Of a stretch of 64,000 nt of DNA, positions 1 through 10,317 are shown piece after piece. Position 1 is the stretch's first letter; each line of letters begins with the position of its first letter. Under the pieces are notes generated by a model. It was not told where the DNA came from. It worked only from the letters and a program-made list of their open reading frames with translations, and searched no databases. Position numbers and translations under genes: made by a program. The DNA comes from Mya arenaria (lineage: Eukaryota > Mollusca > Bivalvia > Myida > Myidae), in assembly GCF_026914265.1 (NCBI RefSeq), contig NC_069133.1, positions 44,985,417 through 45,049,416 on the forward strand, in the 5' to 3' direction.

Positions 1-958
1 GGGCCCCAGGCACCAATATCACAAATAGTCTTAAAATAAATCCCAATCTCAACTAAATTTACCTTTTAACATTTTTCAGCCGTTTGGACTGTTTTTGGTT
101 GTTATGATTGACTATATATTTGATGTCAATATATACGTCTCAAGTCCTGGCTGTTTATTGAAGTAATTCGTTTAAGACCACTTGTGCTTTGGTTTGGAGG
201 GTGCCTGGTTCAAAGAGAGCCAATCAGTTGATATTTTAAGTCTATTTATTTTACATTATTAGTGAATATACATGAAAACAATAATGAATGAATTGGCAGT
301 TTCTGGTAAATGAACACTGATAATCTGTACTTATAGAATAGTATCTTTTATGATAAAACTCGCTTAGCATTTAAGTTGAGAGGTACTTAACAAAAAGGGA
401 ATTGGTTAAAATGTAAATATGTTCATTAGCCAGAGTAACATGCCAGTAATGTATTAAAATGATAATGAAACTACAGTACATAACTAAGATTAATTGTAAT
501 AATAAATGAACATAAGTTGTTATACTTATATTAACAGTCAATAATCAAAACATAATTTATCTTTAAATGTTAAAATAAAACTTGTACTTAAATAAAAGAA
601 CAGAACTTATATATTTCAACATGTAAGAAAACATGACAAAGTCACTTAAGAATAATATAAGAAAAGTTCTTACCTAGCTGGTTCAAAGAGAGCCAATCAG
701 CTGATATTTCATGTCTGATGGCTTGTATTTAAACCAAGTATATTTACTCGAAAAGCCAGACGTTGTTGCATATAAAGAAGGTAGTAACTTGTCACTAAAT
801 GTTTAACAGTTTTATACAATGATTGTCTGGACCAGTAATGAAATATATGTACATACATAATTGTATCAAGGCCGGATGGTCAGTCAGACCTTTCAGTTGT
901 AAAATCAATTTGCTTTGAGATAAAGAGTATTGAAATATTGGTTAAACCCAGACAGTAC
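1..958. other. AT-rich intergenic DNA
   Basis: No gene seen. One direct repeat of about 33 bp stands out: a segment containing GGTTCAAAGAGAGCCAATCA begins near 209 and recurs near 679 with few changes. The 440 bp between the copies show no coding potential, so this is either a small tandem duplication or two ends of an unrecognised element. Confidence 0.4.
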
Positions 959-1089
959 TTTTCTCCCACTTCAGATAAGTAGATCCAGAATTTTAACCAT
1001 GCTAGAAATTCTTATCTTGCCCACGGGCGAAGATAAAATGCCCGTATGGAACTCATTTTTAATGGTCGCCACATTGTAATTACCTCCCT
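959..1089 (+). mobile_element. Left part of a split MITE (copy A)
   Basis: The terminus TTTTCTCCCACTTCAG starts at 959 and matches, as an inverted repeat, CTGAGGTGGGAGAAAA at 8685-8700. The same left part, with the motif GCCCACGGGCG, occurs at 42253-42375, where it runs straight into the right part. Here the two parts are separated by the 7.3-kb insert at 1090-8399. It is non-coding and about 440 bp when whole, so it is a non-autonomous DNA element. Confidence 0.75.
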
Positions 1090-1397
1090 AATTGACCTTA
1101 CGACAGCGGCTTCTAAGCCACGCCCCCTGATATCAAGGGAGCGAACTCTGTCTATGTCCGTCAAACAAACGAGGAAGTAATGGCGTCTCGCGTCGTTTCG
1201 CTTTCCAATATTCCTGACAAATTATCATAAATGTGACATTACAATGCGAAAAAAATAGAAGTCAAAGGAATTTGTAACTGGCTGCTACATCGGTAGGCTC
1301 GATATATCTTTAGAAAATGACGATATCTAACATTGACGGGGTGAAATCTATCCAAGTCAGAGAAAATCGGATAGCCGCCATGTTGTTAGCTAAAGAA

Positions 1398-1445
1398 CTT
1401 CAGCGAACACGTTATATATTACCTTTTTGGATGTGTTCGCTGAAG
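1398..1445. repeat. 13-bp perfect hairpin
   Basis: CTTCAGCGAACAC at 1398-1410 is followed 22 bp later by its exact complement GTGTTCGCTGAAG at 1433-1445. It lies in the left part of the 7.3-kb insert and may be a subterminal signal. Its function is unknown. Confidence 0.5.
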
Positions 1446-1967
1446 AGAACGCCGTATCCAAACCCTACCAGAATTCGTGACATTTTTATGTCACGCTGTT
1501 ATTTCACTTGTATGCATTGTACAGACAAAATAGCTGTATCCTTAGGTTAATGAAGTAAAATGTAGTTCACAAACTCATTTTCAAAACCAAAAAAACACTT
1601 TAAAGATAGTTGATTTAGCTTTTTAATAAATCCTATTACAAGCATTCCTTATCTAGGTCATAGTTGTGTTCAAATTTAATCACGTGTCACCAAGATTTTC
1701 AGAAAATACCCATGTGACCTAGTGTTTATTTTGCTGTTATTTTTTCTATTTCGAATAATTAATAAATAACTAATAACAAATTTGGAATAAATAAATTGTT
1801 TTTACTTATCAAAAGGTATTTACAGCCTTACTGCAATTGGATTCAACTAAATGAACAATGTGAATCCGATGCTATAAATAGAATCCATCGACGTCATCAT
1901 GGTCATGTGATTGCATTGCATCATCACACTCAATTGATTCTGGTTGACTTTACTATGGGGGTTACGC

Positions 1968-2025
1968 CATAACTTTAATGCGTTGTAAACATCAAAAAAA
2001 TAAATATCAACATTAAAGTTATGGA
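1968..2025. repeat. 14-bp inverted repeat
   Basis: CCATAACTTTAATG near 1968 is matched by CATTAAAGTTATGG near 2012. The loop is about 30 bp and AT-rich. It may be the remains of the ends of a tiny element inside the 7.3-kb insert. Confidence 0.45.
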
Positions 2026-2190
2026 AGCCAGAACTACCATGTTGTCAACATTGACATCGATACAAAGGAAAAGCGTGTGTGTGACGGATACTGTAAATGC
2101 AAACAAGGGTAAGTTTAACTTTTAATAACACCGGTCCTTCTTACAGTATTGTTGAAACAAAGATTAAATCATCGCACAATATGAGTAAAT

Positions 2191-3343
2191 ATATGATCTT
2201 TTGGAAAAACTACATGTATATATATAATAGTTTAGAACACTTTTATGGCATTTTGAATAAATGCCCTTTTTTCATTCAATCAACGTGTTTGTTTTTCCCT
2301 TCGTCCATACTAGTTCGCCTTAGACTGGTTTTTCGTTTTATCCTGTCACCTGCATACAAATCGGTCCAATAACAAGGTGCCGTGTAAACTTTAGTTTATT
2401 AGGATAGTAGACCACGTGATGTTTATCTACAGTCAGGTGGTCATGTGACCGCGAAAACGAACTTCTTTTATATATTCTGCAATGTCAGAAGAAAAGCAGA
2501 ACTGCCGTTTCAGTATCTTATCAATGGACCACTAACAGCCGACCTCAGCAATCACTCGCCCATAAAGTCCCATCATTATGCAAAATAATGACACTGGCAA
2601 AACAATCGACCTGAAATCTTCATGAGATGTGAAAATCTTACCCCACCGCAAATGCTGGAAACTGTGAAACAGCATTCAACGATACTCGTCGATAGTTTAT
2701 TCCATTTCTGTGGTGAATGACAAAATCTCACTTACAACAGAAATGAATGATCTCTTTGCCGGTGCAGTTATGATCATTCAACACTATCAACATCATTTAA
2801 ATCCATTTAATATGTTGCGATTGTTTGTAAACACTCGTGATCTTGAATTTTGACCTGTGTACTGTACTCTGACTTGCGGAATAATTGTTACATCATCAGA
2901 TAATGTTCAGAGACTGATCCATGCTTATGCACGTTTAAAAGTATTTTTATGTTTTGAATTGATATTGACGTATTAAAATGCAATGACTTTGAATATAAAC
3001 GTACTAAAAAAGTTGAACAGTTTTACGAACTATTTTGGGGGCGATTTAAACATGGATACCGAGTGTGATGACGTCAACAGGGAAAAACAGTTGTCCCCCT
3101 TACTTTTAAAGATTCTTATTAATTTTAAGGTTTTATAGTGTTTAATTAAACAAAGTAACAGGATAAATAGAATACTAGGTTAGTGCCGTGGATGGAGAAA
3201 GTTTATCTGGCTCGGCTGCGGATTTTATCGGGTTCGCCTTCGGCTCACCCGATAAATTCCTCCGCCTTGCCAGATAAACTTCCTCCATCCACGGCACTAA
3301 CCTAGTATTCTCTATCTACCTAACCATGGTCAATATATAAATG
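2191..3343 (+). mobile_element. Candidate element, longer copy (see 5683)
   Basis: The first 144 bp (2191-2334) and the last 28 bp (3316-3343, containing AACCATGGTCAATATATAAA) recur joined to each other at 5683-5859. The simplest reading is one element of about 1.15 kb here and an internally deleted copy there. No coding region is seen between the ends. The fold-back at 3176-3306 sits just inside the right end. Confidence 0.45.
3176..3306. repeat. Fold-back of about 60-bp arms
   Basis: The arms pair outward from a short loop near 3236-3242. The outer part includes CTAGGTTAGTGCCGTGGATG and its complement CATCCACGGCACTAACCTAG. Both arms carry a segment like TTTATCTGGC / GCCAGATAAA and one like TTTATCGGGT / ACCCGATAAA. 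A few mismatches separate them. It is probably the core of a fold-back repeat, with no coding role. Confidence 0.7.
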
Positions 3344-3570
3344 AAATTTTATGGAAAAACATAAAATCATTTATAAACTTGAACAATAACCTATTAGTTG
3401 TATGTCACCTTTTTAACCGTTAGGGTATTTTCTTAGCATTGTTTATTATCTTTAACCAATCATTTGACTAGATTTTATCACGTGACACGCCTAAGCCAAT
3501 GACATTGTTTCTTGGCCATTCTCAGATATTTTTGGCGTGGGCGATTGCCTCGCCAAACTTATTAAATTTT

Positions 3571-5500
3571 TAGCTCCACTGGCCGAAGGCCATGGAGCTT
3601 ATGTCGTCACAGATTGTCCGTCGTGAGTGCGTGCGTGCGTGCGTGCGTGCGTAAACTTTTACTTTAAACGACATCTCCTCTGAAACTGATAAGCGGATTT
3701 TGACAAAACTTCACAGGAATGTTCCTTTGGTGGTCCTTTACCAAAATTGCTCAAATGGTTCCGGTCCATTGCACAATATGGCCACCAGAGCTAAAAATAG
3801 CAAAATCTTTAAACGACATCTCCTCTGAAACGGTTCGGCAGATTTTGATGAAACTTGACAGTAATGTTCCTTGGGTGGTCCTTTATTAAAATTGCTCAAA
3901 TGGTTCTGGTCCATTGCACAATATGGCCGCCACAGCTAAAAATAGCAAAATCTTTAAACGACATCTCCTCTGAAACGGATAGGCAGATTTTGATGAAACT
4001 TAACAGAAATGTTCCTTGGATGGTCCTTTATCAAATTTGCTTCAATGGTTTCGGTCCACTGCACAAGATGGCCCCCAGAGGTAAAAATAGAAAAACCTTT
4101 AAACGACTTCTCCTCAGAAACCGATGATCGTATTGCAATGAAACTTGACAGAAATGTTACTTGGGTAGTCCTTAACCAAAATAGCCCAAACAGTTCTGGT
4201 CTGCTGCACAACATGGGCACCAGAGCTAAGAATAGAAAAAAACGTTAAACTACATCTTCTCAGAAACCGATTATCAGATTTTGATGAAACTTTACATAAA
4301 TGTTCATCGGGATGCCCTTTAACCAAAATTGCCCAAATGGTTCCGGTCCGCTGCACAACATGGCTGCGAGAGTTAAAAATAGAAAAACCTTTAAGGACTT
4401 CTCGTCCGCAGTCTTCACGAAAAACATTTTAACCTACTAGCCAGTTGGACTAGCATAATGGCATATTTTACTAGTCCGAATGACAATCTAGTAGTCCGAC
4501 TATTTTGCCACATTATAAAACTGTATGCTTGAGGTAAATACCTATTTCAATTGAGCAGCTTGCAGTTTGAGTAAACATTTCTTTATTATGATGCTCATGC
4601 AGTGATAGGGAGTGACATCCTTCTGTTGGGAATAGTGCTCCTTGTTTTTCAGAACCTATGGGTACTATGTAAAAACAAAAGGCATCTTGCTTGAATAGAC
4701 TGTAATAATATCAACATGGTTAGAAAAGAAATGCCATGCTTTCATAGCTTTGATTACATTTTACTACTGAATTACCTCCCTTTAATAGAAAAAAAAAATA
4801 ATGTCTTAATTTTTCACGTATAGCATCTTTAAATAATTTTTAAACGATAATAATTTATGAGTAAACATATAAGCATAAAGTTCTCACAAAAAGATCAATT
4901 TAAAAACCTTACATTTATACATAGGAAAGTATATATAGACTGAACATTAATTTTCGTTTAAGTGACATTCTGAAAGTTTATGAAACAGCTATTTTTAGTA
5001 ACTTAAATGGCCGAAAAGTGTAAGTGAAACACCAAGTCGATTCTATCTCGTCAGTTCTTGTTCAGGTTAGATATTTGCTTCATAATCTATTCAGATTAAA
5101 TGTTAACCGATGATCAGATTTTGATGAAACTTGACAGAAATGTTCCTTGGGTGGTCATTAACCAAAATTTGTTAAATGGTTCCAGTCCACTGCACACCAT
5201 GGCTGCCAGAGCTAAAAAATAAAAAAAAACTTTATACGACTTGTCGTCGAAACCGATGACCTTTTTTCGATAAAACTTGACAGAAATGTTTGTTTGGTGC
5301 TCCTTTACTCAAATTGCCCAAATCATTTCGGTCCACTGCACAACATGGCAGCCAGAGTTATTAAAGTAAAAATTTTTTTTAAATAACTTCTCCTCAAAAA
5401 TTGATGATTGTATTTCTATGAAACTTGACGAAAATGTTCGTTAGGTGGTCTTTGCTTGAACCTTTTGGCCAGTGGAGCGCAGGCACTGATGTGCCTCTTG
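3571..5500 (+). mobile_element. Tandem-repeat element with CTCCACTGGCC ends, interrupted
   Basis: The left end carries TAGCTCCACTGGCCGAAGG and the right end carries GGCCAGTGGAGC near 5467, an inverted pair. A GTGC microsatellite (3627-3652) follows the left end. Then come about five units of roughly 145 bp with AAACGACATCTCCTCTGAAA, the start of each unit, and GGTCCACTGCACAA near its end (3660-4400), and about two more at 5100-5460. The stretch 4400-5100 is unlike the units and looks inserted or diverged. Short reading frames here are repeat artefacts. Confidence 0.6.
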
Positions 5501-5682
5501 TTGATTACCTCCTCCTCCCCTCCTCCTCCTATGCGGTTTGATTATAGAATATTCTTATTTCATTTTATTTACATTTTTTCCTTTTCATGATTTCTATGTT
5601 TAACTTTTATTTCCTTTATGTAAAACCTACATTTGTATATATATTGGTTCTTAACACTTATGGGGCGGTTTTATCCACCCAG

Positions 5683-5859
5683 ATATGATCTTTTGGAAAA
5701 ACTACATGTATATATATATAATAGTTTAGAACACTTTTATGGCATTTTGAATAAATGCCCTTTTTTCATTCAATCAACGTGTTTGTTTTTCCCTTCGTCC
5801 ATACTAGTTCGCCTTAGACTGGTTTTTCATTCTACCTAACCATGGTCAATATATAAATG
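5683..5859 (+). mobile_element. Internally deleted copy of the 2191-3343 element
   Basis: 5683-5828 matches 2191-2334 almost base for base, apart from one extra AT dinucleotide. 5832-5859 matches 3316-3343 exactly. The two ends are joined within a few bases, the usual outcome of internal deletion in DNA transposons. Confidence 0.5.
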
Positions 5860-6169
5860 GCCCGAATTGGGAACCCGGAAGTGACATTAAATAACAGTTA
5901 CATGCCAGCTATACAGTATTACCTTGTATTCTATAGTATGAGCAGAAATGGTTTATTGGAGTTATGCATAAAAAGTTTCAGTTCTAAGCGATTGAACACT
6001 CCCCCTTATGAATAATAATGTAATAGTTGACAAGTGACAATCGAGGGTGATACCAATCTGTAACTTTTGCATTGCTCAAACATTCACATGCTTTGATTTT
6101 TGTTCTTACAGAAATTGTGGAACATGTTCACACACTCTGGCTGTAAAAGAAGACCTGGGAGGAAAATTG

Positions 6170-6243
6170 CCCCCGGTGTGGGGCTCGAACTCACAACCAC
6201 CAGAACACTATCCCGGCGCTCTAACCAACTAAGCTGACCGGGC
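6170..6243 (-). repeat. tRNA-Thr(AGT)-like sequence, probable SINE head
   Basis: Read on the minus strand it folds as a full cloverleaf of 74 nt. The acceptor arm is GCCCGGT with ACCGGGG (one mismatch at the end), the D stem is GCTT with GAGC, the anticodon stem is CCGGG with TCTGG around a 7-nt loop ATAGTGT (anticodon AGT), and the T loop is TTCGAGC. A-box-like TTAGTTGGTTAGAGC and B-box GAGTTCGAGCCC are both present. The T stem has one mismatch. Its place inside a transposon and the conserved-looking tail at 6040-6170 favour a tRNA-derived SINE over a working tRNA gene. Confidence 0.55.
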
Positions 6244-7059
6244 AGCTGGTTCTAACCCACACACACTACCCTCCCCCCATTTACCGGTTAAGGCTGGTGG
6301 AGGGTCTCCTCCTTTTTACCGTTGACACCATTAAAGTATTCTGATTGATGGAGATAAGGAAGTCCCCTTATTATTGTCTTCAACAAGCCTACCGCAACAG
6401 GAGACCTAGCATAAGACCGGAACCCCCCCCCCCCCACACACACACGATATTTGCCAGTCCAGGCAATGTCAACCGCAAGAGAAAACCAGTGATGACAAGT
6501 TTTACAAATAATCGGTAGGACCTATTTTAAAGCTTTTTATAACATTTAGTTTTACTTTGCTTTACAAAAGTAATGGACTATTTGTCCAGAGAAAAACAAC
6601 AACCACAAAACATTAGCTATTATCTTGTCAATATTTCATTATGATATACATGGAAGCAAACATCAAAGGCAGTAACATCAAAGGCAGTAGCATTTACAGC
6701 TAGTATTAAAATATTTAACAATACATGTAACTGATTTATTTTAATATTGGCATCTTTTATTTATTTCAGGAAAGTGTGGTCTTTTGAAGAGAGTTCTTGA
6801 AGTTGTTCAGCATGTTGTTTTGATGGATTCTTGGAAGGATGTACCTCTATGATGTTAGCTTCAGGTCTGGATTATAACACCAGTTGTTGCATATTTAATA
6901 TCAGATTTATTAAATACATTGTTGTTTTGCAAACATTACTTAAACTTTGATATTTCTTTGGTGTTTATGTATGATATTGTAGGTGAATATCTCTTTATTG
7001 CAATGGCAAATATATTTTAAAATATATAGCATTAGCAGAAGTTATTTTTCACTGTTAAA

Positions 7060-7220
7060 GCTGCACTTTCACAGATTGATCACTTTGACAACTTACACAG
7101 GATTTGATTGCATTTATCAGATTTTGGCTCGGAGAAGTTCTTAATTTAAAGAATGTCAAAATAAGCCGATTCTGAGACAAAAAGTGTCAAACTAGAATTC
7201 TGTGAGAGTGCAACTTTAAG
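7060..7220. mobile_element. Short MITE, AAAGCTGCACT family
   Basis: It starts AAAGCTGCACTTTCACAGATT and ends with the inverted form TCTGTGAGAGTGCAACTTTAA. It is non-coding and about 160 bp. The longest relative in the window is the palindromic copy at 48876-49226; single arms occur at 24363 and 37850. Confidence 0.65.
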
Positions 7221-8021
7221 AATACTGTTAATCGAGTGTGCATGTGATCCGGACTCTGAACATTGGATGAACTATCATTAAATATTGTAGATTTACGTAA
7301 ATGGCCCAAAATATAAGAATAACAATGAAAATATGTACATGTTTAACTTGTTCTTTATTCATAATAAGTCTAAGTCTTTACAGCACATGTTTGGCGGAAT
7401 CAAGTTCTAATGAACATAATAATTGATTTAAATGTGCAATGAAATAAATTGTTTTATACAGAAAATAATACCTTAACGATTCAGACCGATCTGTTCTCGT
7501 TTTGTTTTTTTTGGTGGCTCAAATATTTATCTGAGTTTTGGAGGAGGCCTAGCTGGTGTGAGCTGGTCAAATACAGTAGCTGCTTGGGGGTCAGGGTTTT
7601 CTTGATTGGATTTCCCGTCGACAAAGTGCTGATATGAAAATAAGAAATCTATGAAATGTGTCGGAATGACAGCTACAAAAGCCATTGTTTACATAGGAAC
7701 CATACGAGTAGATGAGATTCGGAAGCATGCGATGGTTCGGACAAAAATTTAGTTGTACGATATTTCCTGATTTACTTTGAAAGCAAAGCAGTTTATAAAA
7801 ACTACATAACGGTATCAACAAAAATACCTCTATCTTGAATGAAATCAATCGTGTCCATGTTGAACCTGATATTAAATGGCCATTAATACCGATTTGACAA
7901 CACAAGCCAAAGCATAAATGCACGATGTTTATAGTTTAAAAATAGTAACACTTATTTAGGTCATGCACGGACAATTTCAGTATTAAATAAATTTTGAGCG
8001 GATTGAAATAAGTAGTTTTGT

Positions 8022-8246
8022 TCAAAAAAATACTTTTGTACAGACGTATAGATGTTTCGCCGTTGAACGATCTTTCAAAATTTCCAAGTTCAGCTGTAGA
8101 TGAGGTCTTCCACAGAGTCTGATACAGCACTTGTATTTTTCTAAATAACTCGCTGGTTTCGAATACGGAACGAATTGGAAGCCATCTTTAGTCGGCCTGG
8201 CTACCTTGTATCCAATTACAAGTCCATGACAACACCTTTTTACCAT
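8022..8246 (-). pseudogene. Decayed THAP-type zinc-finger frame of a DNA transposon
   Basis: The 74-residue frame begins MVKRCCHG and contains the THAP-like features FVPYSKP (usual form FPFPKP), a central LCGRPHLQLN block and YVCTKVFF near its end. THAP domains bind DNA through a C2CH zinc site. Here the second cysteine and the final histidine are replaced, and the frame ends shortly afterwards, so it is very unlikely to work. It sits 150 bp inside the right end of the 7.3-kb insert and reads inward. The match rests on remembered mollusc THAP proteins, not on a search. Confidence 0.5.
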
Positions 8247-8399
8247 AATACTTAAAAAGGCGAGGAATTGCCAGAGCATGTATATGACGGACTCTGGTCA
8301 GTTTGACGGACAAAATGGCGGATAGCAACACGGCTTATCAGCCCTGCATTCTGATTGGCTGATAGGACCTGTCAAACAAATCCTGTCGTAAGGTCAATT

Positions 8400-8701
8400 G
8401 AAGAATGTCGTCTGTAGCATCATGATAACCATGTCTTAAGGCAATATTTATAACGATTATTAATAATTTCTCGCTTCAAATGTTACCATAAAACAGTTTT
8501 CACCCACCTTTCGAGAAATAATGCTTCATTCTCATTAGAACTATTTAACTATTAAAATAATCGGAATCACTGCACGAATATCCATAACAACCACGAATTA
8601 TCAAATATCCATGCGCAATTGTTTTCACTAAGTACAAAAGAGTTCCAGGAAAACAACAACACATTTTTACTTAATTTTGTTTAACTGAGGTGGGAGAAAA
8701 A
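8400..8701 (+). mobile_element. Right part of the split MITE (copy A)
   Basis: It is similar over its whole length to 42385-42701, including CAGTTTTCACCCACCTTTC, AAGAAATAATGCTTCA-like and CAACCACGAATTATC segments, and ends in the inverted terminus CTGAGGTGGGAGAAAA. Together with 959-1089 it makes one MITE of about 440 bp. Confidence 0.75.
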
Positions 8702-8862
8702 GCATCTACCATAGCCGCTCGTGTAAGATAGGTTCATCCCGACCCTCGCGCAGGGTGATTTGCGGAAACTCGGTAAACCTCGTTTCCGCAACGCTCGGGT
8801 CGGAATGAACCTATCTAACACTCTCGGCCATGGAAGATACTTATAATCAAACAATAAGATTA
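8695..8862. repeat. Fold-back adjoining MITE copy A
   Basis: The left arm contains AAGATAGGTTCATCCCGACC and the right arm the complement GGTCGGAATGAACCTATCT. The inner stem is GCGGAAACTCGGT / ACCTCGTTTCCGC. The same fold-back follows the MITE copy at 42.7 kb. The apparent 75-residue frame across it is an artefact of the palindrome. Confidence 0.65.
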
Positions 8863-10317
8863 GACATGTAATACTGTTAAACATAAATCTAAAAATTTGA
8901 AACAACATGAAATCCTAAAAACATGAGAAAAACATGAAGCAAATTAAAATGATGAAATGATGAGATTGGATATGAATATAATGAAATGATGATAATCATT
9001 AACACAATAAAAATGAAAAATAACTTTGTGAAAACATTTCAAGTCATCAAGAAATTATATGGTTTTTTTACAGTTTTTATAAACATATTCTCTGATAGAA
9101 TGTGTTGATAAATACCTTGGATTTATTTTTTTATAAAAATAACAAATACTAAGAGTAAAAAAAACACTTAAGCAACCGTTAAAGAACCATGAGTTGTATT
9201 CAACAACATTTTTTTTTGCTGTATAATATTTTTTCTTTGTAATTTTTACCAAACTATTTAAACAACATATTCTCTTGAGAGATAATACTTTTAAATGGTT
9301 TAAAAATATATAAAAAAATTATGTTATGTGGTAAAATGAGTAGAGTCTGAGATTGGGATTTGACTTTAGTTTTAGTGTGGTTTTGGGCCAGCAGAGGAAA
9401 CATTAAAGGCCGCCCTTCACGTATACATTAATTATAAAAGGGAAATCTTATGATATTGGAATAGTAAATTTTACTCAAATTAATATTTATTTTTTAATAA
9501 TTTATTAAAATGATACAGAAGTTGACAGCGTAAAAACAGTTTAAAAAAAAACTTTTTAGAATAAAGATATCAGCTGCCTTTTGTGTAGCTGAATTTATAG
9601 AAGCCTTGTTGGGCATGTTCTGATATGTCGTAATATGCACGAACTTTCGTTACTTGATCGCTTCGCTCGCATATTATTTCTTGCTTGCTTGCTTGCACAT
9701 GTCTGCATAATGTACCAGGAAATCGGTTACTATTTGTATGATTATTCCAAACACTGATATTTACGTATAAAAAAATATGAATTTCCCCAGACAGTAATGC
9801 ACAAACACTTCTATGTACATATCACAATGCGTGTGTGCGTGTGTTAAAACTGATTATCGTAATATATGTCACAATGCATTGTCCATCTAACCAGAAAAGG
9901 TTAAAAGGTTATAAATATACACCCTAAAATGCATGGTCAACATACAGCTCGGACAAGGATAATTTCAACCTCAAACCTCTAACCTTGATCTTGACATTTT
10001 AGGTGCAGACCTGGGTCTTGTGCGCGACACGCCACTCGTCATGATTAACCTTCATGTCAGGATACAGCCTGGACAAATTCAATCCATGGATATTCGGGCT
10101 AAAATTGCGTCATTTAACCCTCACAATCATTTTAATAAGAATAAAAATAATCATAGATAAAACACCCATTTGTGTTTCATTGCTTATTGGAAAAAAATAT
10201 TAAACAAAACTGCATCATGTATTGCGATCGTAAATGGTAGTGTCATTTGAAGAAAAACTTAACGTGAAACAGTTGTAATTTAAGGCCATAAAAATCACAT
10301 CTTCATTTCAAAACACT
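8863..10317. other. AT-rich intergenic DNA with a repeat remnant
   Basis: No gene seen. 9950-10080 contains TGGGTCTTGTGCGCGACACG and CAGCCTGGACAA, which resemble the units of the tandem-repeat element at 13.7-14.5 kb, so a short diverged copy is likely. CTTGCTTGCTTGCTTGC at 9684-9695 is a small tetranucleotide run. The 3' untranslated end of the exonuclease gene should lie just below 10318, but no clear AATAAA was found. Confidence 0.35.

Larger units (their letters stand above)
1090..8399. mobile_element. 7.3-kb DNA transposon-like insert with 17-bp inverted ends
   Basis: The ends are AATTGACCTTACGACAG at 1090-1106 and its exact reverse complement CTGTCGTAAGGTCAATT at 8383-8399. The insert lies inside a MITE. 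Comparison with the unbroken MITE copy at 42.3 kb shows that removing the insert and keeping one AATT restores the same spacing, which implies a 4-bp target duplication AATT around a 13-bp terminal repeat starting GACC. A decayed THAP zinc-finger reading frame starts 150 bp inside the right end, pointing inward, as expected for a transposase or accessory gene of a THAP-bearing DNA transposon. The superfamily cannot be fixed: no DDE domain is visible. Several other repeats have landed inside it. Confidence 0.75.

Noticed and set aside
8681-8908. 75-codon minus-strand frame
   Set aside because: It crosses the fold-back next to the MITE; the palindrome makes both strands look open.
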